The notes under the pieces were generated by a model. That model saw only the letters and a program-made list of their open reading frames with translations, searched no databases and was not told the origin of the DNA. A DNA stretch of 64,000 bases from Neobacillus mesonae (GTDB lineage Bacteria; Bacillota; Bacilli; Paenibacillales; Paenibacillaceae), in contig JAMBOW010000001.1 of the NCBI GenBank assembly GCA_023715865.1, positions 186,001 to 250,000 of the forward strand, read 5' to 3'. Both the position numbers and the translations under genes were made by a program. Numbering within the stretch: position 1 is the first letter of the stretch; each line of letters begins with the position of its first letter. Below, piece after piece: positions 33,458 to 42,611 of the stretch.

Positions 33458-34344
33458 TGAATAAAAGAGCAAAAGTAACCGTCATTGGCAGCTCCTCCAT
33501 GGACCTTGTCGTGACTTCCAATAAACGTCCTGGTGCAGGAGAAACTGTACTTGGAGAATCCTTCAAGACCGTACCAGGCGGTAAAGGTGCGAACCAGGCG
33601 GTAGCTGCTGCAAGACTTGGTGCAGAGGTTACCATGATCGGCCGTGTGGGCGATGATCATTACGGCGAAGCTATCGTAAACAATTTTAAGCAAAATGGCG
33701 TTATTGTCGACTATGTGGAACCGGTTACAGATATGGAAAGCGGCACAGCTCATATTATTTTGGCGGAAGGTGATAACAGTATTGTCGTTGTAAAAGCAGC
33801 GAATGACGAGCTGACACCTGCTTATGTGGATCAAACAATAGAAGTGCTTAAGAATTCAGATATCGTGCTAATTCAGCAGGAAATTCCTGAAGAAACGGTT
33901 GAGCATGTTGCAGCACTGTGCAGTGAGCTGGGAGTGCCTCTGTTATTAAACCCAGCACCAGCTAGGCCAGTCAGTGAAGAGTTGATTGAGAAAGCAGCAT
34001 ACATCACGCCAAATGAGCATGAAGCGAAAATCATGTTTGACGGCGCAAGCTTGAATGATTCTCTTCGTAAATATCCGAACAAGCTGTTTGTAACTGAAGG
34101 TAAAAACGGTGTTCGCTTCTATGATGGAAACGAGGAAATTGTCGTGCCTAGCTATGTCGTTGAAGCTGTTGATACAACCGGTGCGGGAGATACATTTAAT
34201 GCTGCCTTTGCTGTAGCGCTGGCAGAAGGTAAGCCGCTCGAAGAGTGTGTTAAATTCGCCAATCGTGCAGCATCACTATCCGTAACAAAGTTCGGTGCTC
34301 AAGGCGGAATGCCGACAAGGGATGAAGTGGAGGCGAACTTGTAA
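33457..34344 (+). CDS. rbsK: Ribokinase
   Basis: A 295-residue PfkB-family kinase that phosphorylates D-ribose to ribose 5-phosphate. The ribose-binding start is [21 protein letters not shown], then [17 protein letters not shown] (PfkB signature 1), and [17 protein letters not shown] (signature 2, with the catalytic Asp in GAGD) near the C-terminus. Length is typical. The start overlaps the rbsR stop, and its stop overlaps the rbsD start, so translation is coupled along the operon. Confidence 0.96.
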   Translation: MNKRAKVTVIGSSSMDLVVTSNKRPGAGETVLGESFKTVPGGKGANQAVAAARLGAEVTMIGRVGDDHYGEAIVNNFKQNGVIVDYVEPVTDMESGTAHIILAEGDNSIVVVKAANDELTPAYVDQTIEVLKNSDIVLIQQEIPEETVEHVAALCSELGVPLLLNPAPARPVSEELIEKAAYITPNEHEAKIMFDGASLNDSLRKYPNKLFVTEGKNGVRFYDGNEEIVVPSYVVEAVDTTGAGDTFNAAFAVALAEGKPLEECVKFANRAASLSVTKFGAQGGMPTRDEVEANL

Positions 34345-34742
34345 TGAAGAAGCAGGGCATGATTAACAGCCACATCACGAAGGTGCTCGCAGACCTCGGG
34401 CATACTGACCAGATCGTTATCGCTGATGTTGGGCTTCCCATTCCAGATGGTGTTCCTAAAATTGATCTTTCCTTAAAGCTGGGTACCCCTAGCTTTGAGG
34501 AAGTTGTGGAAGCGATTGCAGAGGATATGGAGATCGAAAAGGTGATCCTCGCCGAGGAGATTAGATCTGATAATGCAGACGCATTGCAATATATAGAAGA
34601 AAAATTTCATGAGCAGCCGATTGAATTTCATACCCATGAGCAGTTCAAGAAGCTTACGAAGAACGCTAAAGTCATTATCCGTACAGGGGAAGCAAAGCCT
34701 TATGCCAATTGCATTATGCAGTCCGGCGTATACTTCGGCTAA
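34344..34742 (+). CDS. rbsD: D-ribose pyranase
   Basis: A 132-residue RbsD that interconverts beta-pyranose and beta-furanose forms of ribose so that RbsK can use it. The sequence [20 protein letters not shown] with the catalytic His near residue 20, then [10 protein letters not shown], and the C-terminal [17 protein letters not shown] are all characteristic. It overlaps rbsK by one base and precedes rbsA by 24 bp. Confidence 0.96.
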   Translation: MKKQGMINSHITKVLADLGHTDQIVIADVGLPIPDGVPKIDLSLKLGTPSFEEVVEAIAEDMEIEKVILAEEIRSDNADALQYIEEKFHEQPIEFHTHEQFKKLTKNAKVIIRTGEAKPYANCIMQSGVYFG

Positions 34743-34766
34743 AGCGGTAGAAGGAGGGAGTAAAGA

Positions 34767-36251
34767 ATGCATATTCAAATGAAGGGCATTCATAAGTCGT
34801 TTGGTACAAACCATGTACTTACCGGTGTTGATTTCGATCTTAGAGAGGGTGAAGTTCATGCGCTGATGGGCGAGAACGGTGCCGGAAAATCAACGCTGAT
34901 GAATATCCTGATCGGTTTGCACCAGAGAAACGAAGGGACGATTTTGATTGATGGGAAAGAGACTTATTTCTCGAACCCTCGTGAGGCTGAGCAGTTCGGT
35001 ATTGCTTTTATCCATCAGGAGCTGAATGTATGGCCGGATATGACCGTGCTTGAAAATTTGTTTATCGGTAAAGAGCTGACCAGCAAAGCAGGCTTTTTAA
35101 ATACCAGACAAATGAAAACGCTAGCAAAAGCGCAATTTGAAAAGCTTGCGGTTAGCATACCGCTGGATCAGGAAGCAGGAGAATGCTCGGTAGGGCAGCA
35201 GCAAATGATTGAGATTGCAAAGGCGCTCATGACCAATGCTAAGGTGATCGTTATGGATGAGCCGACAGCCGCACTTACAGAGAGAGAAATTGAGAAGCTG
35301 TTTGAAGTCATTAACTCGCTTCGCAAGCAGGGCGTGTCCATCGTATATATCTCGCACCGAATGGAAGAGATCTTTGCGATCTGTGATCGTATTACGGTGA
35401 TGCGAGATGGGAAAACAGTAGATACCAAGCCGATTCCGGATACAAGCTTTGAAGAAGTCGTGAGAAAAATGGTTGGACGCGAGCTGACGGAACGTTATCC
35501 GTCAAGAAATCCGAAGCTGGGAGAAGTTGTGCTGGAAGTGAAAAATATTTCACGCAAGGACGCTTTTGATCATGTAAGCTTTAGCGTTAGATCTGGTGAA
35601 ATCGTTGGTTTCTCCGGTCTCATGGGAGCAGGACGTACAGAAATTATGCGTGCCCTTTTCGGACTGGATGCTTTGAACAGCGGAGAAATTTGGGTTCGCG
35701 GCAAGAAGGTCAGCATTCGCAAGCCAGTTGATGCCGTGAAGCATGGGATCGGCTTTATTACGGAGGATCGTAAGGATGAGGGTCTGGTGCTGGATTTTTC
35801 GATCCGTGAAAATATGGTGCTGCCGAACCTGTTCAGCTTCAGCGGTAAAGCCGGCCTTATATCCAGTAAAAAAGAGCAGGAGTTTGTGGATACACTGATC
35901 AAACGGCTCCTGATTAAGACGGAATCTTCGGAGACAGCGGCAAGAAATCTGTCCGGCGGTAACCAGCAGAAAGTTGTTATTGCTAAATGGGTAGGTATCG
36001 GACCGAGCGTGCTCATTCTGGACGAGCCGACTCGCGGTGTCGACGTTGGTGCCAAGCGGGAAATCTACCAGCTGATGAATGAGCTGACAGACCGCGGTGT
36101 AGCCATTATCATGGTATCTTCAGAACTGCCTGAAGTGCTCGGGATGAGTGATCGGATCATCGTCGTCCATGAGGGACATATCAGTGGAGAGCTGAGCCGT
36201 GAAGAAGCAACACAAGAGAAAATTATGACTCTAGCAACAGGAGGGCAATAA
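34767..36251 (+). CDS. rbsA: Ribose ABC transporter ATP-binding protein
   Basis: A 494-residue ATPase with two fused nucleotide-binding domains. The N-terminal one has Walker [10 protein letters not shown] (about 36-44), signature [15 protein letters not shown], Walker [12 protein letters not shown]. The C-terminal one has [16 protein letters not shown] (degenerate Walker A) and signature [14 protein letters not shown] with [15 protein letters not shown]. This tandem organisation is normal for sugar importers of the RbsA/MglA type. AGGAGGG precedes the ATG. It powers ribose uptake with RbsC and RbsB. Confidence 0.96.
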   Translation: MHIQMKGIHKSFGTNHVLTGVDFDLREGEVHALMGENGAGKSTLMNILIGLHQRNEGTILIDGKETYFSNPREAEQFGIAFIHQELNVWPDMTVLENLFIGKELTSKAGFLNTRQMKTLAKAQFEKLAVSIPLDQEAGECSVGQQQMIEIAKALMTNAKVIVMDEPTAALTEREIEKLFEVINSLRKQGVSIVYISHRMEEIFAICDRITVMRDGKTVDTKPIPDTSFEEVVRKMVGRELTERYPSRNPKLGEVVLEVKNISRKDAFDHVSFSVRSGEIVGFSGLMGAGRTEIMRALFGLDALNSGEIWVRGKKVSIRKPVDAVKHGIGFITEDRKDEGLVLDFSIRENMVLPNLFSFSGKAGLISSKKEQEFVDTLIKRLLIKTESSETAARNLSGGNQQKVVIAKWVGIGPSVLILDEPTRGVDVGAKREIYQLMNELTDRGVAIIMVSSELPEVLGMSDRIIVVHEGHISGELSREEATQEKIMTLATGGQ

Positions 36252-36252
36252 C

Positions 36253-37221
36253 ATGACCAGTGTAAATGAAACGAATGCTAAAAAAGGATTTCAGTTGTCT
36301 CAGCTTGCAGGCAAGCTAGGGCCGCTGCTTGGTCTTATTCTGCTCATCGTCATCGTGACTATTATGAATCCGGGTTTTTTGGAACCGCTTAACATATTGA
36401 ACCTGCTGAGACAAGTATCAATTAATGCGCTTCTTGCTTTCGGTATGACCTTTGTTATTTTGACTGGCGGGATTGATTTGTCCGTAGGTTCGATACTTGC
36501 ACTGTCCAGTGCTTTTGTCGCTAACCTGATGCTGTCCGGCTTTGATCCGATTCTTGCCATCATTGTCGGGGTACTGCTTGGCGGAATCATGGGGATGATG
36601 AACGGTCTCATGATCACAAAAGGTAAAATGGCACCATTTATCGCAACTTTGGCAAGTATGACCATCTTCCGAGGATTAACCCTTGTCTATACCAACGGTA
36701 ATCCGATTACAGGTCTTGGAGACAGCATGGCGTTCCAGCTGTTTGGACGCGGATATTTCCTTGGCATTCCGGTGCCAGCTATAACGATGGTAATCACTTT
36801 TGTTATTCTGTGGGTCATCCTGCATAAAACTTCGTTTGGACGTAAAACGTATGCCATCGGCGGTAATGAGAAAGCAGCTCTTGTATCTGGTATTAAAGTC
36901 GCTCGTGTCAAAATTATGATCTACTCTCTCGCAGGGATGATGGCTGCACTAGCTGGTGCAATCCTGACTTCCCGTCTTAACTCGGCACAGCCGACAGCGG
37001 GTGAATCCTATGAGCTTGATGCTATCGCTGCCGTTGTTCTTGGTGGTACAAGCCTTACCGGCGGACGCGGTCGTATCGTTGGTACATTGATCGGGGCACT
37101 TATCATTGGTGTTCTTAACAATGGTCTCAACCTGCTCGGTGTTTCATCGTTCTATCAAATGGTCGTCAAAGGTGTCGTTATCGTGATTGCGGTACTTATT
37201 GACCGTAAGAAATCTGCATAA
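36253..37221 (+). CDS. rbsC: Ribose ABC transporter permease
   Basis: A 322-residue integral membrane protein with about ten hydrophobic helices and the conserved GGIDLSVGSILALSSA and DAIAAVVLGGTSLTGGRGRIVGTLIGALIIGVLNNGLNLLG segments of the RbsC family. It forms the membrane channel of the ribose importer. It begins one base after the rbsA stop and RBS GGAGG lies within the end of rbsA. Confidence 0.96.
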   Translation: MTSVNETNAKKGFQLSQLAGKLGPLLGLILLIVIVTIMNPGFLEPLNILNLLRQVSINALLAFGMTFVILTGGIDLSVGSILALSSAFVANLMLSGFDPILAIIVGVLLGGIMGMMNGLMITKGKMAPFIATLASMTIFRGLTLVYTNGNPITGLGDSMAFQLFGRGYFLGIPVPAITMVITFVILWVILHKTSFGRKTYAIGGNEKAALVSGIKVARVKIMIYSLAGMMAALAGAILTSRLNSAQPTAGESYELDAIAAVVLGGTSLTGGRGRIVGTLIGALIIGVLNNGLNLLGVSSFYQMVVKGVVIVIAVLIDRKKSA

Positions 37222-37238
37222 GAGGAGTAGAGGACACT

Positions 37239-38156
37239 ATGAAAAAACTAACTTTATTGTTCACCGCACTGCTAATGATCATTATGACCGGTTGTTCCAT
37301 GCAGCCTCCAGAGTGGGCTAAGCCGAACAACAACGGAAATCCAAGTGAAATGAAGATCGGGCTTTCTATCTCAACTTTAAATAATCCATTCTTTGTTGCC
37401 CTAAAAGATGGAGTTGTGGCTGAAGCGGCAAAACAAGGCATTGAGGTTGTTGTCGTTGATGCACAGGATGATTCGGCGAAGCAAAGTAATGATGTGGATG
37501 ACCTGATTCAACAAGGTGTAAACGCACTGCTCATCAACCCGACAGATTCCGCAGCCATTTCAAATGTGGTGCAAACAGCAAATTCTCTTGGCATTCCTGT
37601 CATCACTCTGGACCGTTCAGCGGACCAAGGTGACGTAGAGGCGCTGGTTGCTTCCGATAATATTAAGGGCGGAGAAATGGCCGCAGAGTATATTATTGAT
37701 CAGCTTGGTGAAGGTGCAAAAGTAATTGAACTGGAAGGTGTAGCAGGAGCATCAGCGACTCGTGAACGCGGTCAAGGCTTCCATAATATCGCAGATGAAA
37801 AATTAGATGTCGTTGCAAAACAGCCTGCTGATTTTGATCGTACGAAGGGCTTGAACGTTATGGAAAACCTGCTTCAAGGTAATCCGGATGCGAAGGCAGT
37901 GTTTGCCCATAATGACGAGATGGCATTAGGAGCGCTTGAAGCGATCCAAAGCTCAGGTAAAGATGTAATCGTGGTTGGATTTGACGGTAACGATGACGCA
38001 ATCAAGTCGATTAATGCAGGAGGATTGACAGCAACTGTAGCACAGCAGCCAGCACTTATCGGTCAGCTTGCGGTTCAGGCAGCGGCAGACGTTCTTGAAG
38101 GTAAAGAGGTAGAAGAAACGATTGCAGCTCCACTTAAATTGACTACTAAAGAATAA
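37239..38156 (+). CDS. rbsB: Ribose-binding lipoprotein
   Basis: A 305-residue substrate-binding protein. The signal is a lipoprotein type, MKKLTLLFTALLMIIMTGCS, with Cys19 as the lipid-attachment residue. The mature part has the periplasmic-binding-protein type 1 pattern: IGLSISTLNNPFFVALKDGV, LINPTDSAAISNVV, VFAHNDEMALGALEAI and VVGFDGNDDAIKSI. It captures ribose outside the cell for RbsAC. It is the last gene of the operon, followed by a terminator. Confidence 0.96.
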   Translation: MKKLTLLFTALLMIIMTGCSMQPPEWAKPNNNGNPSEMKIGLSISTLNNPFFVALKDGVVAEAAKQGIEVVVVDAQDDSAKQSNDVDDLIQQGVNALLINPTDSAAISNVVQTANSLGIPVITLDRSADQGDVEALVASDNIKGGEMAAEYIIDQLGEGAKVIELEGVAGASATRERGQGFHNIADEKLDVVAKQPADFDRTKGLNVMENLLQGNPDAKAVFAHNDEMALGALEAIQSSGKDVIVVGFDGNDDAIKSINAGGLTATVAQQPALIGQLAVQAAADVLEGKEVEETIAAPLKLTTKE

Positions 38157-38166
38157 GATTGATATC

Positions 38167-38200
38167 GAAGGCGCAGCCAAGTGGCTGCGTCTTCTTTTGT
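38167..38200 (+). terminator. Terminator of rbs operon
   Basis: GAAGGCGCAGCCA (38167-38179) pairs with TGGCTGCGTCTTC (38182-38194, with a G-T pair), followed by TTTTGT. Confidence 0.85.
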
Positions 38201-38333
38201 ATAATATCAGTTTTAACGAGGAGCTACATCGACATTTGATTGTGACATGTATTTTCTGATACGTTGTATATGGAAGCATTTGGAATACTATCATCTAATG
38301 TTTTATCAAGAAATCTATCAAAAGGAGTTCACT

Positions 38334-38879
38334 ATGTTAAACAAAAAGGAAGAGGAGAGCTTAAGTAAATTCATGAGTAAGCTATTAAGACATACTCCCG
38401 AAGAATTCGGCCTTACTCTCGATCATGAAGGGTACTGCTATATACAAGATTTGCTTGGGGTGATTGTTAAAGTGAGCAGACAATCCCAAATTACAGTAGA
38501 GGATGTAGAACAAGTTGTAAGAAATTGCCCTAAACAAAGATACGAGATAAATAGCGGATACATACGAGCCAATTATGGTCACAGCTACGGAAGAATAAAT
38601 TATGAGGAAAGAACTCCGCTGACAGTGCTCTATCACGGTACTAATACCAAGGTCGCAAACAAGATCTTAAGGGAAGGAATAAAGCCGATGGGCCGCAAAT
38701 ATGTTCACTTATCCGAAACACTTGAATTTGCAAGCTTGGCTGGTAAGAGAAGAGGAGAGCTTGTAATTCTAAAGGTAGATGCTCAGCGAGCGGCCGATTA
38801 CGGCGTGAAGTTTTACGTGGCAAACCATGGAGTCTGGCTAGCTGATTATGTGCCACAGGGGTATTTATCCAAGCTGTAA
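38334..38879 (+). CDS. kptA: RNA 2'-phosphotransferase (Tpt1/KptA)
   Basis: A 181-residue KptA protein from ATG 38334 (AAAGGAG upstream). It starts KEEESLSKFMSKLLRHTPEEFGL, with the conserved SKxLRHxP motif; then RANYGHSYGR in place of the usual R-A-x-x-G-H-S; YHGTNTKVANKILREGIKP; and HLSETLEFA (NAD-binding region). Catalytic Arg, His and Arg residues appear intact. The enzyme removes a 2'-phosphate from RNA using NAD+, releasing ADP-ribose 1'',2''-cyclic phosphate. Its natural RNA target in bacteria is not known. It is monocistronic. Confidence 0.93.
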   Translation: MLNKKEEESLSKFMSKLLRHTPEEFGLTLDHEGYCYIQDLLGVIVKVSRQSQITVEDVEQVVRNCPKQRYEINSGYIRANYGHSYGRINYEERTPLTVLYHGTNTKVANKILREGIKPMGRKYVHLSETLEFASLAGKRRGELVILKVDAQRAADYGVKFYVANHGVWLADYVPQGYLSKL

Positions 38880-39007
38880 TAGAAAATCGTTAATACAGGA
38901 AGGTTGATTCAACTTACCTATAGAATACAAAACTACGAAACCAAACCTGCATTACTTTAATAACAGGTCATGTACATTAAAAGAATAATGTGAGGTGCGA
39001 TGTGAAA

Positions 39008-39457
39008 ATGGAGAACAAGAGAAAAGAAGAGGAAGAGTTTGACGCTAAAGAAACATCTGAGAATGAAAAATACTCAAGTAAACCTGTACAGTATACCACG
39101 AACTTTGCTAATCACATGGACCATATTTTTAATGATTTTGCTGAACGTGGCGGTTTAGATAACCTAAAAGGAGAGGGTAAACCTCTTGAAATTTCTAATG
39201 GAAGTGTCCTAGATTCCGTGCTTAAGAACGCTAATTATTTGCCTAAATGGGTAGAACTGCAGAAGGAGATACGAGCTCAAATTCTAGCGGCTATTCAAGC
39301 GATGGACAAATCGAATGATCATAGTCAAATCAGAAATGAAATCGATGCAATCAATCTTAAAATTCAAAAATACAATTTGATCGTGCCTGCTCCTGTCTTG
39401 CAAAAGGGGTTAATTTCAATCGAAAATATAAAAAGGAAATATTCGAACTGGGAGTAA
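39008..39457 (+). CDS. DUF1992 (DnaJC28-like) protein
   Basis: A 149-residue protein; ATG 39008 is preferred, with GAGGTG upstream, although in-frame GTGs at 38990 and 39002 exist. The N-terminus is highly charged (KRKEEEEFDAKETSENEKYSS). The DUF1992 domain is visible as HIFNDFAERGGLDNLKGEGKPLE, NYLPKWVELQKEIRAQI and INLKIQKYNLIVPAPVLQ. Family members are found with or near DnaJ-type proteins, suggesting a chaperone link. No membrane segment is seen. Confidence 0.82.
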   Translation: MENKRKEEEEFDAKETSENEKYSSKPVQYTTNFANHMDHIFNDFAERGGLDNLKGEGKPLEISNGSVLDSVLKNANYLPKWVELQKEIRAQILAAIQAMDKSNDHSQIRNEIDAINLKIQKYNLIVPAPVLQKGLISIENIKRKYSNWE

Positions 39458-39553
39458 ATCACTTAAAGATTACTTAACAAATTTATTAAACGAAGAAAAC
39501 TAAGGTAATCAACTTAGATAAGTTCAATTTCTCATTCTGTAATAGTCACCTAG

Positions 39554-40153
39554 TTATTGAAATCTATAAAACTTCCATTGATCATCGACTTTTACAAAAA
39601 TATAGTCTCCTGTGCTCAAATCTTCATCCAGGTTCTTATCTAAGCTCTTCGTAGTAATTTTGACTATGGCTACGTCAGATGCTATCTCGAGTAGATCATA
39701 CTCATCTGTGACATCTTTCGCTCTGCTGTTATCGAGTTCAATTTTAGTGATGGCTAGGATAAAAGGCTCCATTTCTTGGAGTATATCGAAGTTAAGGTCG
39801 TAAATTAGTTTGGACCTGTTACTGGTATCCTTTTCCTTCGTGTATTTGATAAGTTCAAACACAGCTTTTTCCAGATCACCGGTGACTCCGACGTTTTCGA
39901 TAGGATATATTTTCATTTCCCCTTGTCTTTTTTGCTTTTTAAGCTGCTCCTTTTGTAGTTCCTCGTATGTTTTAGTCTGTATTGTTGGCGGGGTATTCGT
40001 AACTTTTATATTTGAATCCATGACAAAGTTATTTTTGTCTGTTGGATTAGATGCGGGTGGTGTGCTGCTTGAGGTGTTCTCCTGTATCTCAGACGAACAG
40101 CCAGCAGTCAACAGTAATGATACAGCAATCAGAATAAGATATTTATTCATCAC
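39554..40153 (-). CDS. Hypothetical lipoprotein
   Basis: A 199-residue protein with a lipoprotein signal: MMNKYLILIAVSLLLTAGCSS, Cys19 being the likely lipid site. A low-complexity Ser/Thr/Pro/Asn linker follows, then a charged helical region (YEELQKEQLKKQKRQGE) and a C-terminal domain of about 110 residues with alternating beta and helix that is not recognised. It should be anchored at the outer face of the membrane. GTG 40153 or ATG 40150 may start it, both with GAGGGG upstream. The start overlaps the end of a broken membrane-protein gene on the same strand. Confidence 0.7.
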   Translation of the reverse strand: MMNKYLILIAVSLLLTAGCSSEIQENTSSSTPPASNPTDKNNFVMDSNIKVTNTPPTIQTKTYEELQKEQLKKQKRQGEMKIYPIENVGVTGDLEKAVFELIKYTKEKDTSNRSKLIYDLNFDILQEMEPFILAITKIELDNSRAKDVTDEYDLLEIASDVAIVKITTKSLDKNLDEDLSTGDYIFVKVDDQWKFYRFQ

Positions 40154-40456
40154 TTTGTTTCCCCTCTAAATTAGAATTCTTATTTAAATAAAGGCAGGAT
40201 ATAAGGAGAACGAGTGCACCTAAAATACAAACAAATCAAGATAGGATAAGGGTGCCTGTAGCCCCTAAACTGTGTCTTCCAACAAAAAGAAAGAATAGCA
40301 CAACACTAAGAGTGATTTGTCCAACGCTCCAACAAGCACGCTTAAATATTGTTTTGGTTAGTAAGAACCTAAAACTGTGATGCCAATAGCAATTAGCAAG
40401 AATAATGCAATGTAATTTTCCCATTTTAAATAATATTCGCTTATTATATAAAACAT
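40143..40456 (-). pseudogene. Broken small membrane protein gene
   Basis: From ATG 40456 the frame gives FYIISEYYLKWENYIALFLL and IAIGITVLGSY, then a stop. The next frame continues LTKTIFKRACWSVGQITLS, VVLFFLFVGRHSLGATGTL, then TGA (40236-40238). After that, in the same frame, comes FVCILGALVLLISCLYLNK and NSNLEGKQSDE to a TAA at 40143. Together these make a plausible 3-helix membrane protein of about 100 residues disrupted by one frameshift and one nonsense codon. Its end overlaps the lipoprotein start, as in a coupled two-gene operon. Confidence 0.55.
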
Positions 40457-40563
40457 ATGGCTTTACCCCCTGATTGAATTTATCAAGCAGTAATTACCAG
40501 GAGTATACATTTATTACACCTACATCTCAATAATGATCCTCGCTTCAAATACAAATCAATGAA

Positions 40564-40588
40564 AGTCGCATAAAATGCGGCTTTTTAT
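40564..40588 (+). terminator. Terminator-like hairpin
   Basis: AGTCGCAT and ATGCGGCT pair (one G-T), followed by TTTTATT. No plus-strand gene ends just upstream, so it may be a relic. Confidence 0.5.
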
Positions 40589-40739
40589 TATGCACAGCTT
40601 GTATTAACTAAACAGCAATAACCTACAACCATGCTCAACATAACTAGGGGCTGAATGCTTATCCGCTTAGAAAATTGCTAACAATGGTGAGTTAGATATG
40701 GAATCATAGACAAAATTTGATCCTTCGGTATTTGTATTC

Positions 40740-40756
40740 GTGACAATAATTGTCAC
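40740..40756. promoter_or_regulatory. Perfect 17-bp palindrome upstream of VOC gene
   Basis: GTGACAATAATTGTCAC is a perfect inverted repeat around a central A. The size and AT-rich core fit an operator for a dimeric regulator. The regulator is unknown. Confidence 0.45.
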
Positions 40757-40918
40757 TATTATCAATCATAATGTGAACTGAGTCTAGCTCCTCATAGCAA
40801 GAGCTCATTTAAAGAAGGCGAACTAATGGAGGTGATAATTACAGGAAGATATTCCGGAGAAACTGAGGTAAAAAAACATTATTTAATCCAAATACTAATC
40901 TAAAGGAGCTGTTTAGAA

Positions 40919-41347
40919 GTGACATTACAATTCATTCCTTACATTATGCTAAACGGAAATGCGATTGAAGCTATTGAATTTTACAAAAAAGCATTGAATG
41001 CTGAGGTCTTGTTCAAACAAACATTTGGACAGGCGCCCGAGAACATTCAGAATACCATGCCAATAGATGCAAAGGATAGAGTGGCTCACTCGATATTAAA
41101 GATTGGAGAATTCGAGATATTTGTAGCCGATACTGAACCTGATCAGCAAACGCAGCCTGGAGATCGATTAAGCATCTGTATAACGACTAACGAAATAGAA
41201 GAATCAAAGCAAATTTATGAAAATTTAAAGCAAGGCGGTCAAGTGATCATGCCTTTGCAAGAAGTATATTTTAGCCCGGCATATGGCATGGTTAAGGATA
41301 AATTCGGAATAACATTTCAAATGTTCACTACAAGGCAACGAGATTAG
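40919..41347 (+). CDS. VOC family protein (PhnB-like)
   Basis: A 142-residue glyoxalase/bleomycin-resistance fold protein of the PhnB/DUF3861-like type: TLQFIPYIMLNGNAIEAIEFYKKALNAEVLFKQTFG, then AHSILKIGEFEIFVAD, CITTNEIEESKQIYENLKQGG and KDKFGITFQMF. GTG start with AAAGGAG upstream. It is a paralogue of the VOC gene at 61.7 kb (same ICITTNEV/I-E-SR/KxIYE signature). The usual metal-binding residues of active glyoxalases are not obvious, so function is unknown. It ends at a strong terminator. Confidence 0.85.
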   Translation: MTLQFIPYIMLNGNAIEAIEFYKKALNAEVLFKQTFGQAPENIQNTMPIDAKDRVAHSILKIGEFEIFVADTEPDQQTQPGDRLSICITTNEIEESKQIYENLKQGGQVIMPLQEVYFSPAYGMVKDKFGITFQMFTTRQRD

Positions 41348-41418
41348 AGAACAAGAGCTGTCGTCGGGATTAATGGAATACTTCAGAGAAAAGCCAAAAG
41401 GGGTGCTCCCTTTAAAGG

Positions 41419-41454
41419 AAAAAACCGAGTCTTTGATAAAGACTCGGTTTTTCA
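41419..41454. terminator. Bidirectional terminator after VOC gene
   Basis: AAAACCGAGTCTTT and AAAGACTCGGTTTT form a perfect 14-bp stem with a 3-nt loop, flanked by A and T runs. Confidence 0.88.
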
Positions 41455-41637
41455 ACTAGAAGATACATATAAGTTCTTTGGTTTATAGGTGTCGACTGAT
41501 AGTAATTGTTCCCGGTCGAAATGATCAACATTGATGCCATCCTTCATTACGGCCAGACGAGTTGCATAGCGTTTTACATGGCGCCAGTTATTCGGAGCTA
41601 GCGTGTGATTTGACAAATAATCGATTATTACATATAT
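41452..41637 (-). pseudogene. Orphan C-terminal gene fragment
   Basis: Open minus-strand frame without a start, bounded upstream by TAA. It reads IIDYLSNHTLAPNNWRHVKRY, then ATRLAVMKDGINVDHFDREQ, LLSVDTYKPKNLYVSS and a stop sitting in the terminator hairpin. The codon pattern and the correct placement of the terminator after the stop suggest the tail of a lost gene. The parent family was not recognised. Confidence 0.4.
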
Positions 41638-41714
41638 TTAATCGTAATGTTTACGAATATGAAGATGCAATCTAAGGTAGGAGTAAAACACTTTATATAT
41701 TTTAGGAGTAGAAA

Positions 41715-42518
41715 ATGAGTCAAAATAAAAACAAACCCAAGATGCTGCCAAAATCTAAGGGGATTGATGCGGCTTCTGTATACACTACAAATGAATGTAG
41801 AAAGAAAGTGAAGCATATTGTCCTGGGTGAGAACAATGACAGCATTGTTGAAGAATTTTTGAAGATTCAACAACTGAAAGATAAGTTTGCTGCGGCTGAA
41901 GTTCCCATGCCAAACAAAATCGTGATGTTTGGACCTCCGGGAACAGGAAAAACGTTAACTGCTTTTTATGTTGCTGAAAGACTGAATCTGCCTTTAATTA
42001 TGGTCCGTCTTGATGCAATCATTCATAGTCATCTGGGTGAAACAGGAAGTAACTTGCGTAAAATCTTTGAGTATTCCAAGTCTTTCCCATGTGTATTGTT
42101 TCTTGATGAAGTGGATGCATTAGCTAGATCAAGAGATTCCATTGATGAAGTTAAAGAAATGGCCCGGGTTGTTAATACATTATTACAATGTCTAGACGAA
42201 TTCGATGGCGATAGTATCTTTATTGCGGCAACTAATCTCCAAGATGAGTTAGACCACGCGATTTGGCGCAGGTTCGACACACGTATGCACTATGATGTTC
42301 CTAAAGAGTTAGAGTGTAAAAAATATCTGCAGAAACTACTAGGAGATAGCCCGGAGCTTACTAGTGTTATTGATGAATCTGTTCAATTAATGAAGGGATG
42401 CAGCTTTGCTGATATTGAACAGGTAGTAATAAAGGCAAAAAGAAAATCAATCATAGAAGATCGTTCAATAGATTTCTTGAAAATTAGAGAAGCATTTCAT
42501 GCTTATTTTCCCAGTTAA
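41715..42518 (+). CDS. AAA family ATPase (FtsH-like ATPase domain only)
   Basis: A 267-residue AAA+ protein. Walker A is GPPGTGKT (73-80), Walker B is VLFLDEVDA, the sensor region is FIAATN, and arginine fingers lie in WRRFD. The C-terminal helical lid has GCSFADIEQVVIKAKRKSI. The domain is most like the AAA part of FtsH/Cdc48-type ATPases but has no membrane helix, peptidase or other domain. Proteins like this are often next to a subtilisin-like S8 protease; none is present here. It probably remodels a protein partner. It is flanked by a gene remnant and a convergent transporter. Confidence 0.85.
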   Translation: MSQNKNKPKMLPKSKGIDAASVYTTNECRKKVKHIVLGENNDSIVEEFLKIQQLKDKFAAAEVPMPNKIVMFGPPGTGKTLTAFYVAERLNLPLIMVRLDAIIHSHLGETGSNLRKIFEYSKSFPCVLFLDEVDALARSRDSIDEVKEMARVVNTLLQCLDEFDGDSIFIAATNLQDELDHAIWRRFDTRMHYDVPKELECKKYLQKLLGDSPELTSVIDESVQLMKGCSFADIEQVVIKAKRKSIIEDRSIDFLKIREAFHAYFPS

Positions 42519-42545
42519 AATCGTGAGACAAGCGTGAATATAAAA

Positions 42546-42580
42546 AAGCAGAGCAGCCTTAATAGGTCTGCTTTGCTTAT
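42546..42580. terminator. Terminator between AAA ATPase and GPH transporter genes
   Basis: AAGCA-G-AGCAG pairs with CTGCT-T-TGCTT. It lies between convergent genes and probably serves both. Confidence 0.6.
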
Positions 42581-42611
42581 ATCAAAAATCATTTAAGGAT
42601 ATTTGCTAAAC

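Larger units (their letters stand above)
40457..40918. other. Intergenic region with one hairpin and one palindrome
   Basis: No convincing gene is seen. It holds a terminator-like hairpin (40564-40588) and a 17-bp palindrome (40740-40756), listed separately, and the RBS AAAGGAG of the VOC gene at its end. A 25-codon open frame at about 40827 has no support. Confidence 0.6.

Noticed and set aside
35570..36055. 161-codon minus-strand frame inside rbsA
   Set aside because: Antisense to the conserved second ATPase domain of RbsA; composition is typical of reverse-complement shadow.
40236..40424. 62-codon minus-strand gene
   Set aside because: Only its second part looks protein-like; it is better explained as the middle of a membrane-protein gene broken by a frameshift and a TGA.
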